From NCBI RefSeq assembly GCF_900626135.1, contig NZ_LR130785.1:1707241-1771240 (forward strand): 64,000 nt of DNA, given 5' to 3'. This document shows, in pieces, positions 29,520-37,393 of this stretch. The translations under genes and the position numbers were made by a program. The notes beneath the pieces were generated by a model that searched no databases, was not told the origin of the DNA, and saw only the letters and a program-made list of their open reading frames with translations. The stretch is from Senegalia massiliensis (GTDB lineage Bacteria; Bacillota; Clostridia; Tissierellales; SIT17). Numbering within the stretch: position 1 is the first letter of the stretch; each line of letters begins with the position of its first letter.

Positions 29520-29819
29520 TTAAAATAAATTTAGATACTCTCCCAATATGGACAGTAAATATAATATAGGAACAATTAGAAGTATATAGTTAAACACTAA
29601 CTTATGAGTTTCATTTTCTTTTTTTACACTATTCTGCAAATCTTTAACTGTAATCCAAATTAATAAAAGTGAAAGTGTTGACATCACTATAGGTTCTGTA
29701 CGCATAAAAATTTCTGTATGGCCATAATTATCATATAAAAGTCTACGTATCAATGCATAAATTATTGCTAATATAATAACAATCCAATCAGGAAGTTTAT
29801 ACATATCTATATACCCCAT
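29520..29819 (-). CDS. Hypothetical small membrane protein
   Basis: Up to 99 residues with about three hydrophobic helices (WIVIILAIIYALI; VMSTLSLLLIWITV; YILLIVPILYLLSILG). The first ATG has no ribosome site; the second (29804) has GGGG about nine bases upstream and may be the true start, giving 94 residues. No family recognised. Confidence 0.5.
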   Translation of the reverse strand: MGYIDMYKLPDWIVIILAIIYALIRRLLYDNYGHTEIFMRTEPIVMSTLSLLLIWITVKDLQNSVKKENETHKLVFNYILLIVPILYLLSILGEYLNLF

Positions 29820-29988
29820 ATGTTTTTATATTTCCAAGATACTTACTAAAATATTTTCCTTTATAATATCTAGTCACAATTTTCATATCTGGCCTAGAAT
29901 TATAAGTATTTTTATAATAACTATTTTCATTAATATCTCTCCAATATATTTAATAATATTTATTACATTATTTTTTAATTTTAGACAA

Positions 29989-30588
29989 TTAAATTATAGA
30001 ATGTTTTCCAAAGTCTACTATAACTACTTGACCATCATTAATCCTTATAACTTCACAATTATTTTCAATCTCATATAGTTTAGCTTTCTCTTCAAACTTA
30101 TTAAATCTTGATAAGTATCTGCTATAATGTGGTAATACTTCTATTGAACAAAAGCCTAAACCTAAAATTTTTTTTAAATTAACACCCTCATTTAATTCAA
30201 GACTGTACTTAGCAATTAAGTCCATTTTTTTGCATAACTATTGAACCTGCACTACAGCCAATAACAATATTATCTTCTATTAATTTTTCAATAATAGATA
30301 ACGAATTTGATTTTTTTATTGATTTTAATAAATAAAATGGATTGCCTCCATTTTAAAAAACAACATCATATTTTAATAACTCTATTGGATTTTGAAAATC
30401 AAAATCAAAATAATCTACATTCAATCCAATAGATTCCAACTCTTTACTTACTTTTGAAATATGTCTATCTTTTTCCTTATAATCAGAAGCAATTGTAATA
30501 ATAACTGCTTTGGATAGTCCACTACAATATTCTTTAAATTTATTTTTTAATTTTCTGATGATAAACCATTTGATGTTAAGATTAACAT
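29989..30588 (-). pseudogene. Decayed peptidase S51 (PepE-like) gene
   Basis: Reading from ATG 30588 (GGGAGTGAT upstream), the three pieces together look like a peptidase E/S51 serine peptidase: MLILTSNGLSSE, then KLKNKFKEYCSG...DVVF, stop TAA at 30353-30355, then NGGNPFYLL...IGCSAGS (nucleophile Ser) and MDLIAKYS...VVIVDFGKHSII. Breaks: a one-base loss in an A-run near 30550, the in-frame TAA, and a one-base gain in an A-run near 30228. The gene cannot make the full protein as sequenced. Confidence 0.8.
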
Positions 30589-30640
30589 TCTATCACTCCC
30601 ATAATAATTACTAATATTTATTAAAATAATAGATGCCACA

Positions 30641-30775
30641 TTTTTTTACTACTACATCATTATAAACTTCTATATAAAGTGTTAAATTCCCTTTAATTAA
30701 ATATCTATAATTTATTGTATCTGATATTTCTTGATCATGACTCAAATGTGTTTGTTATAATTATTTTAGTATTTC
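30641..30775. repeat. Type-A repeat of the gene array
   Basis: Starts with TTTTTTACTACTACATCATT then TATAAACTTCTATATAAAG and a CCTTTAATTAAATAT section. The same series recurs at 35732, 38503, 38968 and, more diverged, at 32720, 33168, 33703, 36400 and 44115. Here it runs up to the end of the next gene. Confidence 0.7.
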
Positions 30776-31038
30776 ATAAAAAATTGAAATTGTATAATTA
30801 AGGTGATAAATATAAAAATTAAAACATTATACTTATCTTTTTTGGGTATTTCTTTTCTCCAAATCAAAAAAGTGAGTATTGAGAATATATTCATGATTAA
30901 ACTAATTAAAATCATTACCACAAAAATAATTTGATCACTAATTTCATTAGTTAGATTAGTAAATTTAATGATAAATGCTATTGAAATATAAATTGCAACT
31001 ATTAAAAAATAATTACGATAATATATTTTCCCCTTCAA
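30766..31038 (-). CDS. Hypothetical small membrane protein
   Basis: 90 residues with three likely membrane helices (YFLIVAIYISIAFII; IIFVVMILISLIMNIFSILTFLIW; YNVLIFIFITLIIQF). TTG start with GAGATG upstream, a modest ribosome site. Its 3' end reaches into a type-A repeat. No family recognised. Confidence 0.5.
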   Translation of the reverse strand: MKGKIYYRNYFLIVAIYISIAFIIKFTNLTNEISDQIIFVVMILISLIMNIFSILTFLIWRKEIPKKDKYNVLIFIFITLIIQFQFFMKY

Positions 31039-31103
31039 TTTAAGATCATCTCATTTCTATTTTTATGTCTGTTATATTACCGATAAATGTTTTACGATTT
31101 TAT

Positions 31104-31163
31104 ATATTTTTCTTAATATCTAAAATGAAATTTTAATTTTATTTTAGATATTAAGAAAAATAT
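31104..31163. repeat. Perfect 23-bp inverted repeat
   Basis: Arms 31104-31126 and 31141-31163 (starting ATATTTTTCTTAATATC) are perfectly complementary around a 14-base loop. It contains almost no G/C. It lies in a 355-base gap (31039-31393) that holds no other recognisable feature. It may be a terminator or a short mobile-element remnant. Confidence 0.75.
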
Positions 31164-31393
31164 AACTAATAATATTATTGCAAAAAGTGACATTGATTTA
31201 TATTTCTTTGTTTTAATATAATAATAATGTATCCAAAAAGCAAAGTTATTTATTCAGTCATAAAATTTTACCCTCTAACTATTTTTATTATGGAGAACAT
31301 TTCCAATTGGCTGTATAAAAATATTTTTCAGAATTTCTTCCTCAGTAAATTTTAGCAACATATTTAAATTGTATTTTTAAATTATATTATCTA

Positions 31394-31696
31394 TCATATT
31401 ATATGAATTACATTTTCAATAAATAAAAATAACATTAGCAATATTAAAAAGAAACCACATATACTATAAATAAATTTTATAAATGGTTTTTTTTGAGAAT
31501 CCTTAAATGTATTCTTAAGTAATTTTATAATCTTTATTATGACATAGGCATTTAACCCTGTAAATACTAATCTTAAAGCCATATATACATAAGGAATATC
31601 TTTTATTCTCTCATTATTATTTAAACTCACAATTATAATTAAAAAGATATAAAATAACAAATCTGATAGATATATCATTTTCTCTTTATTAAACAT
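31394..31696 (-). CDS. Small membrane protein, distant paralogue of the 32795 and 38595 genes
   Basis: 100 residues, three membrane helices. The pattern FYIFLIIIVSLNNNERIKDIPYVYMALRLV, then KNTFKDSQKKP, then LLMLFLFIENVIH parallels the two nearly identical proteins at 32795 and 38595 (ALNNNEKIENIPYAY; KGTFKEPQKR; LMLFVTIE). So the array holds at least three members of one unnamed family. The ribosome site is poorly placed before the first ATG. Confidence 0.6.
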   Translation of the reverse strand: MFNKEKMIYLSDLLFYIFLIIIVSLNNNERIKDIPYVYMALRLVFTGLNAYVIIKIIKLLKNTFKDSQKKPFIKFIYSICGFFLILLMLFLFIENVIHII

Positions 31697-31759
31697 ATTC
31701 CTTGTCTGACCTCCCTGATTTATTCAATAATCTCGTTACTTAACAACTGATTTTAGTTA

Positions 31760-32125
31760 CTAAAACAAAGAGATTATCCAAGAGAATGGGATAATTGGTA
31801 AAATCATTTTGATGATTAGGGCCCATGGAGCTCCACTTCCTCCCATCATAGATATAAACATTAAAAATAAAATAATACATACATTAATTATTACTAATAA
31901 TATGTTTATTGGGTTTATACTAACAAAATAAATTAAAATAATAGAGCTATAAAATCCTATCCACATTAAAAGCATGGGATTTAAAATTTCTATACTAATA
32001 ATACCATTAAAACCTAATGCAAATATTGTAGGATATATTAATGCTGAAATCATTATAATTAATTTTAAAAAAATGCTATCTTGAATTGAGTTTTTTAAGG
32101 AGTTTATATTTTCTATAATAACCAT
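31760..32125 (-). CDS. Hypothetical membrane protein
   Basis: 121 residues with about four membrane helices (LIIMISALIYPTIFALG; MLLMWIGFYSSIILIYF; ILLVIINVCIILFLMF; ALIIKMILPIIPFSWI) and an MMGGSGAPW turn. GAGGAGG lies 12 bases before the ATG. Not recognised. Confidence 0.6.
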   Translation of the reverse strand: MVIIENINSLKNSIQDSIFLKLIIMISALIYPTIFALGFNGIISIEILNPMLLMWIGFYSSIILIYFVSINPINILLVIINVCIILFLMFISMMGGSGAPWALIIKMILPIIPFSWIISLF

Positions 32126-32214
32126 ATTAATTAGTACCTCCTCTACAGTTTTCTATATGTCATAGTCTGTAATCTTAAAAATTAGTGAGCTTGTTATATA
32201 TAAATTTTACTTTA

Positions 32215-32436
32215 TTAATTCCTAAAGTATGCTTCATATGCACATATTATAGTTCCTACTAATGTCATTATAGAAAAAAATATAAGTGGAAATATAGCTC
32301 TTGAAACTAATAGTGAACCAAGTAATCCAGGAAATTTATGATAAATACCAGGGTTAAGTCCTGCTACTATAAATGATGCTAAAATACCTATCATTCCACC
32401 TATAAATAAGAGTGCACCAAAAATCATTTTTTTCAA
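32215..32436 (-). CDS. Hypothetical small membrane protein
   Basis: 73 residues, two membrane helices (MIFGALLFIGGMIGILASFI; AIFPLIFFSIMTLVGTIICAYEAYF) joined by a GLNPGIYHKFPGLLG loop. TTG start at 32436 with GAAGGAGGT upstream. The gene ends at a type-B repeat region on its other side only through the next gene. No family recognised. Confidence 0.6.
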   Translation of the reverse strand: MKKMIFGALLFIGGMIGILASFIVAGLNPGIYHKFPGLLGSLLVSRAIFPLIFFSIMTLVGTIICAYEAYFRN

Positions 32437-32458
32437 ATTACTTAACCTCCTTCAATTT

Positions 32459-32515
32459 ATTATAATTAATATTAAGTAAAACTCAGATTACAGCATAATG
32501 CGTAGTTTATAAAAA
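32459..32515. repeat. Type-B repeat of the gene array
   Basis: Contains AATATTAAGTAAAACTCAG followed by GCGTAGTTTATAAAAAT. This matches the series at 35193, 35860, 37315 and 38218 (ATTAAGTAAACTCAATTT then CAGTTTATAAATGATG). Confidence 0.65.
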
Positions 32516-32692
32516 TCACGACTTATTATTTTTCTTCTGTGATTGTATTATAAAATAAATTATTAATATAATAATGACAATTATGCTTTTAATAATTGTA
32601 GTATTTACTCCAAATAAATCTAAAATAATTGATAATACAAAATAAGTTATAAAACCAATTATAAAATTCTTTATTGTATCTTTCTTAAACAT
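32516..32692 (-). CDS. Hypothetical small membrane protein
   Basis: 58 residues, two membrane helices (FIIGFITYFVLSIILDLFG; SIIVIIILIIYFII) with a basic tail (QKKNNKS). The ATG at 32692 lies eight bases after AGGAGGG; an upstream GTG overlaps that site. Not recognised. Confidence 0.55.
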   Translation of the reverse strand: MFKKDTIKNFIIGFITYFVLSIILDLFGVNTTIIKSIIVIIILIIYFIIQSQKKNNKS

Positions 32693-32719
32693 AAGATTCA
32701 CCCTCCTAGATGCAAATTC

Positions 32720-32780
32720 AATTCTATTAAATATAAACTTTCTAAAATCATCAAACTTGAGTCATGATATTTTACTTTCT
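32720..32780. repeat. Degenerate type-A repeat
   Basis: ATTCTATTAAATATAAACTT, then ATCAAACT and ATTTTACTTTCTTTAAAC, a shortened version of the segment at 38503-38585. It borders the 3' side of the duplicated gene, so both gene copies have a type-A repeat on this side. Confidence 0.55.
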
Positions 32781-32794
32781 TTAAACTAGCTTAT

Positions 32795-33136
32795 TTATAC
32801 TAACTTAAAAACTTTATTAATATACGATGCTGTATGAATTATACTTTCAATTGTCACAAATAACATTAGAATCATTAAAAAAACTATAAATGCAATCTGC
32901 ATTATCTCTAGCAGCGTTCTTTTTTGTGGTTCTTTAAACGTACCCTTTATAAGCATTATGCCCTTTAATGTTAGATAGATGCTGAAAGGTATATGTATAA
33001 CCCTAAAACTTATATATGCATAAGGAATATTTTCTATTTTTTCATTATTATTTAAAGCCATAAGTGAAATTAGAAAAATAGTATATATTAATACTGATAA
33101 TGGACTTCTTTCTTCTTCATCAAATAAACTAGCCAT
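32795..33136 (-). CDS. Small membrane protein, copy 1 of a duplicated gene
   Basis: 113 residues. An acidic start (MASLFDEEERSPLS) is followed by helices LIYTIFLISLMAL, FRVIHIPFSIYLTLKGI and MQIAFIVFLMILMLFVTIE. I count about 14 differences from the protein at 38595, and flanking DNA is also alike. The ATG at 33136 follows GGGGTG; an upstream GTG overlaps that site. The function is not known; conserved loops are NNNEKIENIPYAY and KGTFKEPQKRT. Confidence 0.7.
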   Translation of the reverse strand: MASLFDEEERSPLSVLIYTIFLISLMALNNNEKIENIPYAYISFRVIHIPFSIYLTLKGIMLIKGTFKEPQKRTLLEIMQIAFIVFLMILMLFVTIESIIHTASYINKVFKLV

Positions 33137-33167
33137 TTCATACACCCCAAGTGATTAAGTTTATGAC

Positions 33168-33195
33168 GCATAATTCTACTGCTATGTCATGACAT
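33168..33195. repeat. Type-A repeat core
   Basis: GCATAATTCTACTGCTATGT then CAT; the matching place upstream of gene copy 2 reads GCATAATTCTACTACCACGT then CAT. Similarity between the two copies fades just after this point. Confidence 0.55.
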
Positions 33196-33269
33196 TAAAA
33201 TGTAACACCTATAAAACCCCAGATAATAAATTGAATGAAAATTATTATTTTTACTGCATTTATATCCAT
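33195..33269 (-). CDS. Possible 24-residue membrane peptide
   Basis: A short frame encoding MDINAVKIIIFIQFIIWGFI plus GVTF: one hydrophobic helix with a polar start. GAGGGG lies about five bases before the ATG, a good ribosome site for this genome. It sits between two array genes. Size makes it uncertain, and chance cannot be ruled out. Confidence 0.4.
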   Translation of the reverse strand: MDINAVKIIIFIQFIIWGFIGVTF

Positions 33270-33278
33270 GTATCCCCT

Positions 33279-33479
33279 CTATAATAATCCGAAAATCATT
33301 TCCAATAATAATCCTATAGAATTATTTGATTTATAAAACACTCCTACAATTATTAATATCGCTCCTAAAGACGTTAGTAACCATCCCAAGATACCACCAA
33401 ACATAAAATGATTAAATTCTAAAAATATAATAATTACTCCTAATAATACTAGCATGATATTAATTTTTTGACCTTTCAC
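33279..33479 (-). CDS. Hypothetical small membrane protein
   Basis: 66 residues, two to three membrane helices (IMLVLLGVIIIFLEF; ILGWLLTSLGAILIIVGVFY; IGLLLEMIFGLL), glycine-rich. GTG start at 33479 with AAGG eight bases upstream. It resembles many short two-helix proteins of Firmicutes but no specific family is claimed. The 342-base gap to its right (33480-33821) holds only the repeat at 33703. Confidence 0.5.
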   Translation of the reverse strand: MKGQKINIMLVLLGVIIIFLEFNHFMFGGILGWLLTSLGAILIIVGVFYKSNNSIGLLLEMIFGLL

Positions 33480-33702
33480 TATTTAACCTTCTTTCATAAA
33501 CAATTATTTATTATTTTTCTAGTTAGAATTTTTTATATAATAAAATTCATTATAATTATTTTTCCATATATAAAGTTCTTGAATGTCCAAGTAATTTTAT
33601 ATTTGACTAAATGTATATTTTCTAAAGTTGAATTTACTATTATCTTATGTATTTTATACATTCTACGCTTTTCTCAGAATTACATAATCACTACTTTGTA
33701 TA

Positions 33703-33775
33703 AATCTACTACTACGTCATTATAAAGTTCTCAGTTTGTCACAATGATACTTTTGACAAACTCAGATAAACTATA
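33703..33775. repeat. Type-A repeat core plus short inverted repeat
   Basis: ATCTACTACTACGTCATTAT followed by AAAGTTCTC, then an inverted repeat AGTTTGTC...GACAAACT (33731-33760). A similar AGTTTGTC...GACAAACT pair lies at 34655-34685, so the nucleoside phosphorylase-like gene is bracketed by like hairpins. Confidence 0.6.
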
Positions 33776-33821
33776 TATATCTGTGATTATTTTTTATTCA
33801 AGGCGCAGGAATTTTTAAAAA

Positions 33822-34575
33822 TTACATATGCTTAGAAAATTCCAAGGCTATATTGGCAACAATATCTTTCGCCTCTATTGAACTGCTATTTGACAAAGAT
33901 CTTCGATTCCAGTTTTCTTCGCTTAAATGATCTGCTGCATAGAAAAAATGTAATACTTTAATACCTCTAAATTTTGCCAATGCTGCAACCGCTGAGCACT
34001 CCATATCTACAGCTATTATCCCTTCTCCGGTTCATCTTATCTTTTGTTTCTCTATACATAGCATCTGTAGTCCATACTTTTCCTTTTGTATAAGATATTT
34101 TTTCTTTTGTTAAAAACTCCTCAAATGCATTTAATGTGTTTATATTAACATCTATTTCATTGGAGGCTGAAACATAATGATAACTAGTTCCTTCATCTCG
34201 AACTGCTCGGTCCGGTATAATAATTGAAACATCATCAATATCGTGATTTAATATTCCACATGTACCAAACAAAATTAATTTTCTCATTCCCATAACATGT
34301 AATTCCTCTAACAAGCCAACACACCCAGGAGAACCAACATAGGAGTTGAAAATAGCCATATTTAGACCCTTGTATTCAATTTTATAAATAAGAACTTCCA
34401 AATTCGCTATAGATAAACTCCCTATTTTAATACCTTTGTATCTTTCAACCATCCGTGAAAAAGTTGATCTTTCAAAACAAGAAACAACTATTTCTGGAAA
34501 CCCATCTATAGCTTCAACTATATCCTCAGGATTTATAATAGCCTTTTTATTTTGATCAAATTGTTTCAGTATCAT
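33822..34575 (-). pseudogene. Frameshifted nucleoside phosphorylase (uridine/purine phosphorylase family)
   Basis: The first 202-residue frame has the phosphorylase fold marks: GFPEIVVSCFERSTF, SLSIANLEVLIY, FNSYVGSPGCVG, ILFGTCGIL, and TDAMYRETKDKMN. The family signature VDMECSAVAAL appears only after a one-base gain near 34015, within CGGAGAAGGG on the minus strand. The C-terminal 60 residues then read normally to the stop at 33822. As sequenced the enzyme loses its DMECSA ribose-binding strand. Decay or a sequencing error are both possible. Confidence 0.8.
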
Positions 34576-34647
34576 AAGTTATCCTCCTTTTAAAACATGT
34601 ATTTATAATACTCTTAATTTTACATCTTATTTTTATTTCTATATTAT

Positions 34648-34690
34648 ATTGAGTTTGTCAGTTGTTCTATTAAGACAAACTTAGATCTAT
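34648..34690. repeat. Inverted repeat flanking the nucleoside phosphorylase-like gene
   Basis: GAGTTTGTCAG...GACAAACTTAGAT, similar in sequence and spacing to the hairpin at 33731-33767 (CAGTTTGTC...GACAAACTCAGAT). Confidence 0.55.
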
Positions 34691-34752
34691 ATGTACAAAT
34701 AAGTCTCTCTATTTTACTTGGACTTGTGCCTATAGATTTGACAAAAGTCTAC

Positions 34753-34959
34753 TTATCCTCCAAAAAATAGGTCTAATAAATTTGAAGCAGTAGAGGTTTC
34801 TCTATTATATAACTCTGAGTATCCGCATTCTTTACAATATACTACTAAAAACTTATTGTTTTGTAGGTCAAAAATTTTTGAAAGACCAGATCCAGTAGTG
34901 GATATTTCTTTAGTTGCAGCATTTTTACTACCACATTTAATGCAACCCTCATTATCCAT
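34753..34959 (-). CDS. Zn-ribbon protein (DUF2082-like)
   Basis: 68 residues. Cysteines C-x2-C (CIKCGSK) near the start and C-x2-C (YCKECGYSE) near residue 45 make one zinc ribbon. The TTGSGLSKIFDLQNNKF stretch between them matches the DUF2082 family of predicted nucleic-acid-binding ribbons. The ATG at 34959 has GGAGTG at 6 bases; an upstream GTG overlaps that site. No partner gene nearby suggests a role. Confidence 0.72.
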   Translation of the reverse strand: MDNEGCIKCGSKNAATKEISTTGSGLSKIFDLQNNKFLVVYCKECGYSELYNRETSTASNLLDLFFGG

Positions 34960-35192
34960 ATTAATCACTCCTTTAATAACTTTATACTCATTATAATTGT
35001 ATCATATTTATCACAAAATTAAAGATTATGAGCTGACCAAATAAAAAAGTACAAATAAATGTAATTTTGATAGTGAACATTACCAACTGAAGTAATGTTG
35101 AAAATTTGACATTTATATACCAGAGGGGATATCACATATGGGAAGAGCATAAGAAAATAATATTATAATCCATATTAAGCTTTACTCAATGA

Positions 35193-35258
35193 ATATTAAG
35201 TAAACTCAATTTTACGTTATAATACTACGCAGTTTATAAATGATGCGTCGTAATCAAT
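35193..35258. repeat. Type-B repeat of the gene array
   Basis: AATGAATATTAAGTAAACTC, then AATTTTACGTTATAATACTAC and GCAGTTTATAAATGATGCG TCGTAAT. The end segment is partly complementary to the start of type A (AGTTTATAA and TACGTC regions), as if A and B were the two ends of one element. Confidence 0.7.
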
Positions 35259-35281
35259 AGGATAAATATTAATTTGAATAT

Positions 35282-35686
35282 CTATATCGGTAAATCTCTT
35301 ATTTCAATCTCTGTACCCTCTGGTGCTTTAATTTTAAATAGATATCCATCTTCAACTTTATATACTATCTCTCCATTTTTAATCTTAAAGTTTTCATATC
35401 CTAATTTTTTTATTCTATCAAATTCTTCTTGAACATTATCCACTAAGAAACACATATGGACTATTCCTTCATTCAATGAACTCCAATTTTTTAATTTATC
35501 TCCCTTCTTAGCAGTTTGTAATTCAATCATGAATGTACCTAATCTTAACCATGTATTAAAATCTCGTTTATGAAAATTTGGAGTTTCTGTAACTAATTCA
35601 AATCCTAAAATTTTAGTATAAAATTCAAGTGTTTCTTTATATTTTTCCGTTTGAATACATACATGATGCATCATTTTTATGCCCAT
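35282..35686 (-). CDS. VOC (glyoxalase/bleomycin resistance) superfamily protein
   Basis: 134 residues. MMHHVCIQTEKYKETLEFYTK is the usual first beta-alpha unit of a vicinal-oxygen-chelate protein. HMCFLVDNVQEEFDRIKKLG starts the second unit, and GTEIEIRDLPI closes it with the metal-ligand glutamate. These are cytosolic metal-dependent lyases, isomerases, dioxygenases or resistance proteins; the substrate cannot be told. AAGGAGG precedes the ATG. It is bordered by type-B and type-A repeats. Confidence 0.82.
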   Translation of the reverse strand: MGIKMMHHVCIQTEKYKETLEFYTKILGFELVTETPNFHKRDFNTWLRLGTFMIELQTAKKGDKLKNWSSLNEGIVHMCFLVDNVQEEFDRIKKLGYENFKIKNGEIVYKVEDGYLFKIKAPEGTEIEIRDLPI

Positions 35687-35731
35687 AATAACTCCTCCTT
35701 AAGTAACTTAATTGCAAAATATTGTTTCGCA

Positions 35732-35920
35732 TTTTTTTACTACAACGTCATTATAAACTTGTATATAAAGTATTAAATTTCCTTTAATTTAATATCCGTA
35801 TTTTACTATGTTTTACTATATATGATACTTATTAACTATGATTCAAATGAGTTTATTATATTTAATATTAAATAATATCAATTTTAGGTTATTATACTAT
35901 GTAATTTATAAATATTACTA
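35732..35920. repeat. Full-length A-to-B repeat element (about 190 bp)
   Basis: The most complete copy: type-A start (TTTTTTACTACAACGTCATT, TATAAACTTGTATATAAAG), a middle with ATACTTATTAACTATGATTC, and a type-B end (AATATTAAATAATATCAATT, ATTATACTATGTAATTTATA). It fills the gap between two array genes. On the minus strand the A end carries TTTATAATGACG, a possible -10 region facing the VOC gene. Confidence 0.7.
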
Positions 35921-35921
35921 A

Positions 35922-36125
35922 TTAATCTTTATTTATTCTTTCAAGAATAATAGTTACTTGATTTCCATCTACAGAAGAAAATAGTACATTCCCACTTCCT
36001 TTTATGTTGCTTATAATATTCGATATTCTCCAACCTTCTTTTCCATAATCATTTAAAATATCCTCTAACTCCTCAGTAAGAGTTAAAGTACCAAGATTAC
36101 ATTTAAAAACCTTATATTCATACAT
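35922..36125 (-). CDS. DUF4177-like small protein
   Basis: 67 residues beginning MYEYKVFKCN and containing LEDILNDYGKEGWRISNII, the Gly-x-Glu-Gly-Trp pattern of DUF4177 proteins, small beta-alpha-beta domains of unknown role. AGGAGGTG lies 9 bases before the ATG. It sits directly against the end of the full repeat element. Confidence 0.7.
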   Translation of the reverse strand: MYEYKVFKCNLGTLTLTEELEDILNDYGKEGWRISNIISNIKGSGNVLFSSVDGNQVTIILERINKD

Positions 36126-36167
36126 AGTAAATACACCTCCTATATATCTAGTTTACAATTGTTTAAT

Positions 36168-36368
36168 TTACTCTGTTTGCTTTTTAAATAATTTAGAAAA
36201 AGCTAAATCTACTACAAAATAAGCAATCACCCATATCATTATGTCCATTATTAACTTTATAAAATTAAACTCCTTATTAAATACATCGTAAGATAAACCA
36301 GTTATTAAACCAATTACCTTTGCTATAAAATAAATAATTAAAAATTTAATAATTGTATTTTTTCTCAA
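36168..36368 (-). CDS. Hypothetical small membrane protein
   Basis: 66 residues, two membrane helices (FLIIYFIAKVIGLITGLSY; IMDIMIWVIAYFVVDLAF) and a basic tail. TTG start at 36368 with AGGAGG upstream. Probably transcribed with the DUF4177-like gene 42 bases away. Not recognised. Confidence 0.55.
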   Translation of the reverse strand: MRKNTIIKFLIIYFIAKVIGLITGLSYDVFNKEFNFIKLIMDIMIWVIAYFVVDLAFSKLFKKQTE

Positions 36369-36399
36369 TACATTCTCCTCCTATAATATTTCTGATATA

Positions 36400-36573
36400 T
36401 AATTCTATTATTATACCTTTATAAACTTCTATAAAAAAGTATAAGATACTTTATTTAACTCACTATATATATTTTGTAATATACAATAGTCTACCAATTT
36501 AAAAATGTGTTGATTTGTCTCAATCAATATTAAGTAAATTTAAATATTTGTATTGAAGAATAAAAAATACTAT
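36400..36573. repeat. Diverged A-to-B repeat element
   Basis: Starts ATTCTATTATTATACCTTTA then TAAACTTCTATAAAAAAGTAT, and ends with TCAATCAATATTAAGTAAAT, so both A and B parts are present, more diverged than at 35732. Confidence 0.6.
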
Positions 36574-36746
36574 TTATAATTTCTTATAAATAATCAATCC
36601 ATAAGTAATAGAAGCAATCATCATAAAAATTAGTGCATATATAATTAAATTACTTTCAAAAAAATAATCGTGTATATTTTCCAAAAATATAGTGAAAAAC
36701 ACCACAATGATAAATGCTAAAATTTTCTTTTTACAACACTATTCAT
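36574..36746 (-). pseudogene. Frameshifted small membrane-protein gene
   Basis: AAGGAGG precedes ATG 36746, which reads MNSVVKRKF then stops. One base away, the frame continues as ILAFIIVVFFTIFLENIHDY, FFESNLIIYALIFMMIASIT and YGLIIYKKL to a stop at 36574. Loss of one A in the run AAAAAGAAAA would explain it. The whole would be about 57 residues with two helices. Confidence 0.65.
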
Positions 36747-36821
36747 AAATTATTCCTCCTTAAAGAATTTATTATATTTAACTTTTACTTAATCGTACTT
36801 GTGATAAATTCAATAAAGTTA

Positions 36822-37004
36822 TTAATTTTTATTTAAATAAGTTCTTTTTATAATTAAACCTACGTTATTCGCAGACCAAACAAGTAATATAGCAAGAACA
36901 ATCCTGCCCAATAAATCTTCACTTGAACTTATCAGTCCAGACATAATGACAAAAACACCTGCAAAACAAATAATATTTATAACATTTTTAATTTTAGTAT
37001 TCAT
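36822..37004 (-). CDS. Hypothetical small membrane protein
   Basis: 60 residues, two membrane helices (VINIICFAGVFVIMSGLI; LGRIVLAILLVWSANNVGLII). It begins two bases after the stop of the L7/L12-like gene and has no strong ribosome site of its own, so translation is probably coupled. Not recognised. Confidence 0.55.
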   Translation of the reverse strand: MNTKIKNVINIICFAGVFVIMSGLISSSEDLLGRIVLAILLVWSANNVGLIIKRTYLNKN

Positions 37005-37006
37005 AT

Positions 37007-37279
37007 TTAATTATTCATTTCTAAATTTTCAACATATTCTTTAGCTTCTTTAAGACCCATTCCTGTTTCTTCTCTAAGTCTTTTTATAGCTGGTATTCTT
37101 TTATCATCTGCTATGAGTTCTTTTAATTCTTCATCTATATTTATCTCTTCTATTCCTAGATGATCCATTATTCTATTTAATTTTTTATTCATATGATTTA
37201 TCTTAAGCTCTGAAGAATCAGGAGAAGCTACTAATATTCCTATTATAATTAATAATAATGCAATAATCCATATTTCCAT
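37007..37279 (-). CDS. Membrane-anchored protein with ribosomal L7/L12 C-terminal-like domain
   Basis: 90 residues. One N-terminal membrane helix (IWIIALLLIIIGILVA) is followed by a helical linker (INHMNKKLNRIMDHLG). The C-terminal IPAIKRLREETGMGLKEAKE YVE resembles the L7/L12 C-terminal domain found in stand-alone clostridial proteins. The ATG at 37279 follows AAGGAG at seven bases; a longer start at 37309 has no such site. Its target is unknown. Confidence 0.72.
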   Translation of the reverse strand: MEIWIIALLLIIIGILVASPDSSELKINHMNKKLNRIMDHLGIEEINIDEELKELIADDKRIPAIKRLREETGMGLKEAKEYVENLEMNN

Positions 37280-37314
37280 ATCAAATCTCCTTACTATTTT
37301 TATTTTCAATTATT

Positions 37315-37390
37315 AAATCTGAGTTTTACTCATTTTAATATTAAGTAAAATCAATTTTATTATATCTCAAGACTATATGTAATACATGTC
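37315..37390. repeat. Type-B repeat
   Basis: GAGTTTTACTCATTTTAATA then TTAAGTAAAATCAATTTTA, like the B series at 35193 and 38218 but losing similarity towards its end. Confidence 0.55.
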
Positions 37391-37393
37391 TGA

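Noticed and set aside
30353-30355. Recoded stop codon (selenocysteine or pyrrolysine) in the peptidase gene
   Set aside because: The codon is TAA, and the gene has two frameshifts as well; decay is the simpler reading.
33468-33725. 85-codon plus-strand frame in the gap near 33.6 kb
   Set aside because: No ribosome site, low-complexity F/I/L composition of AT-rich noncoding sequence, and it runs through a type-A repeat.
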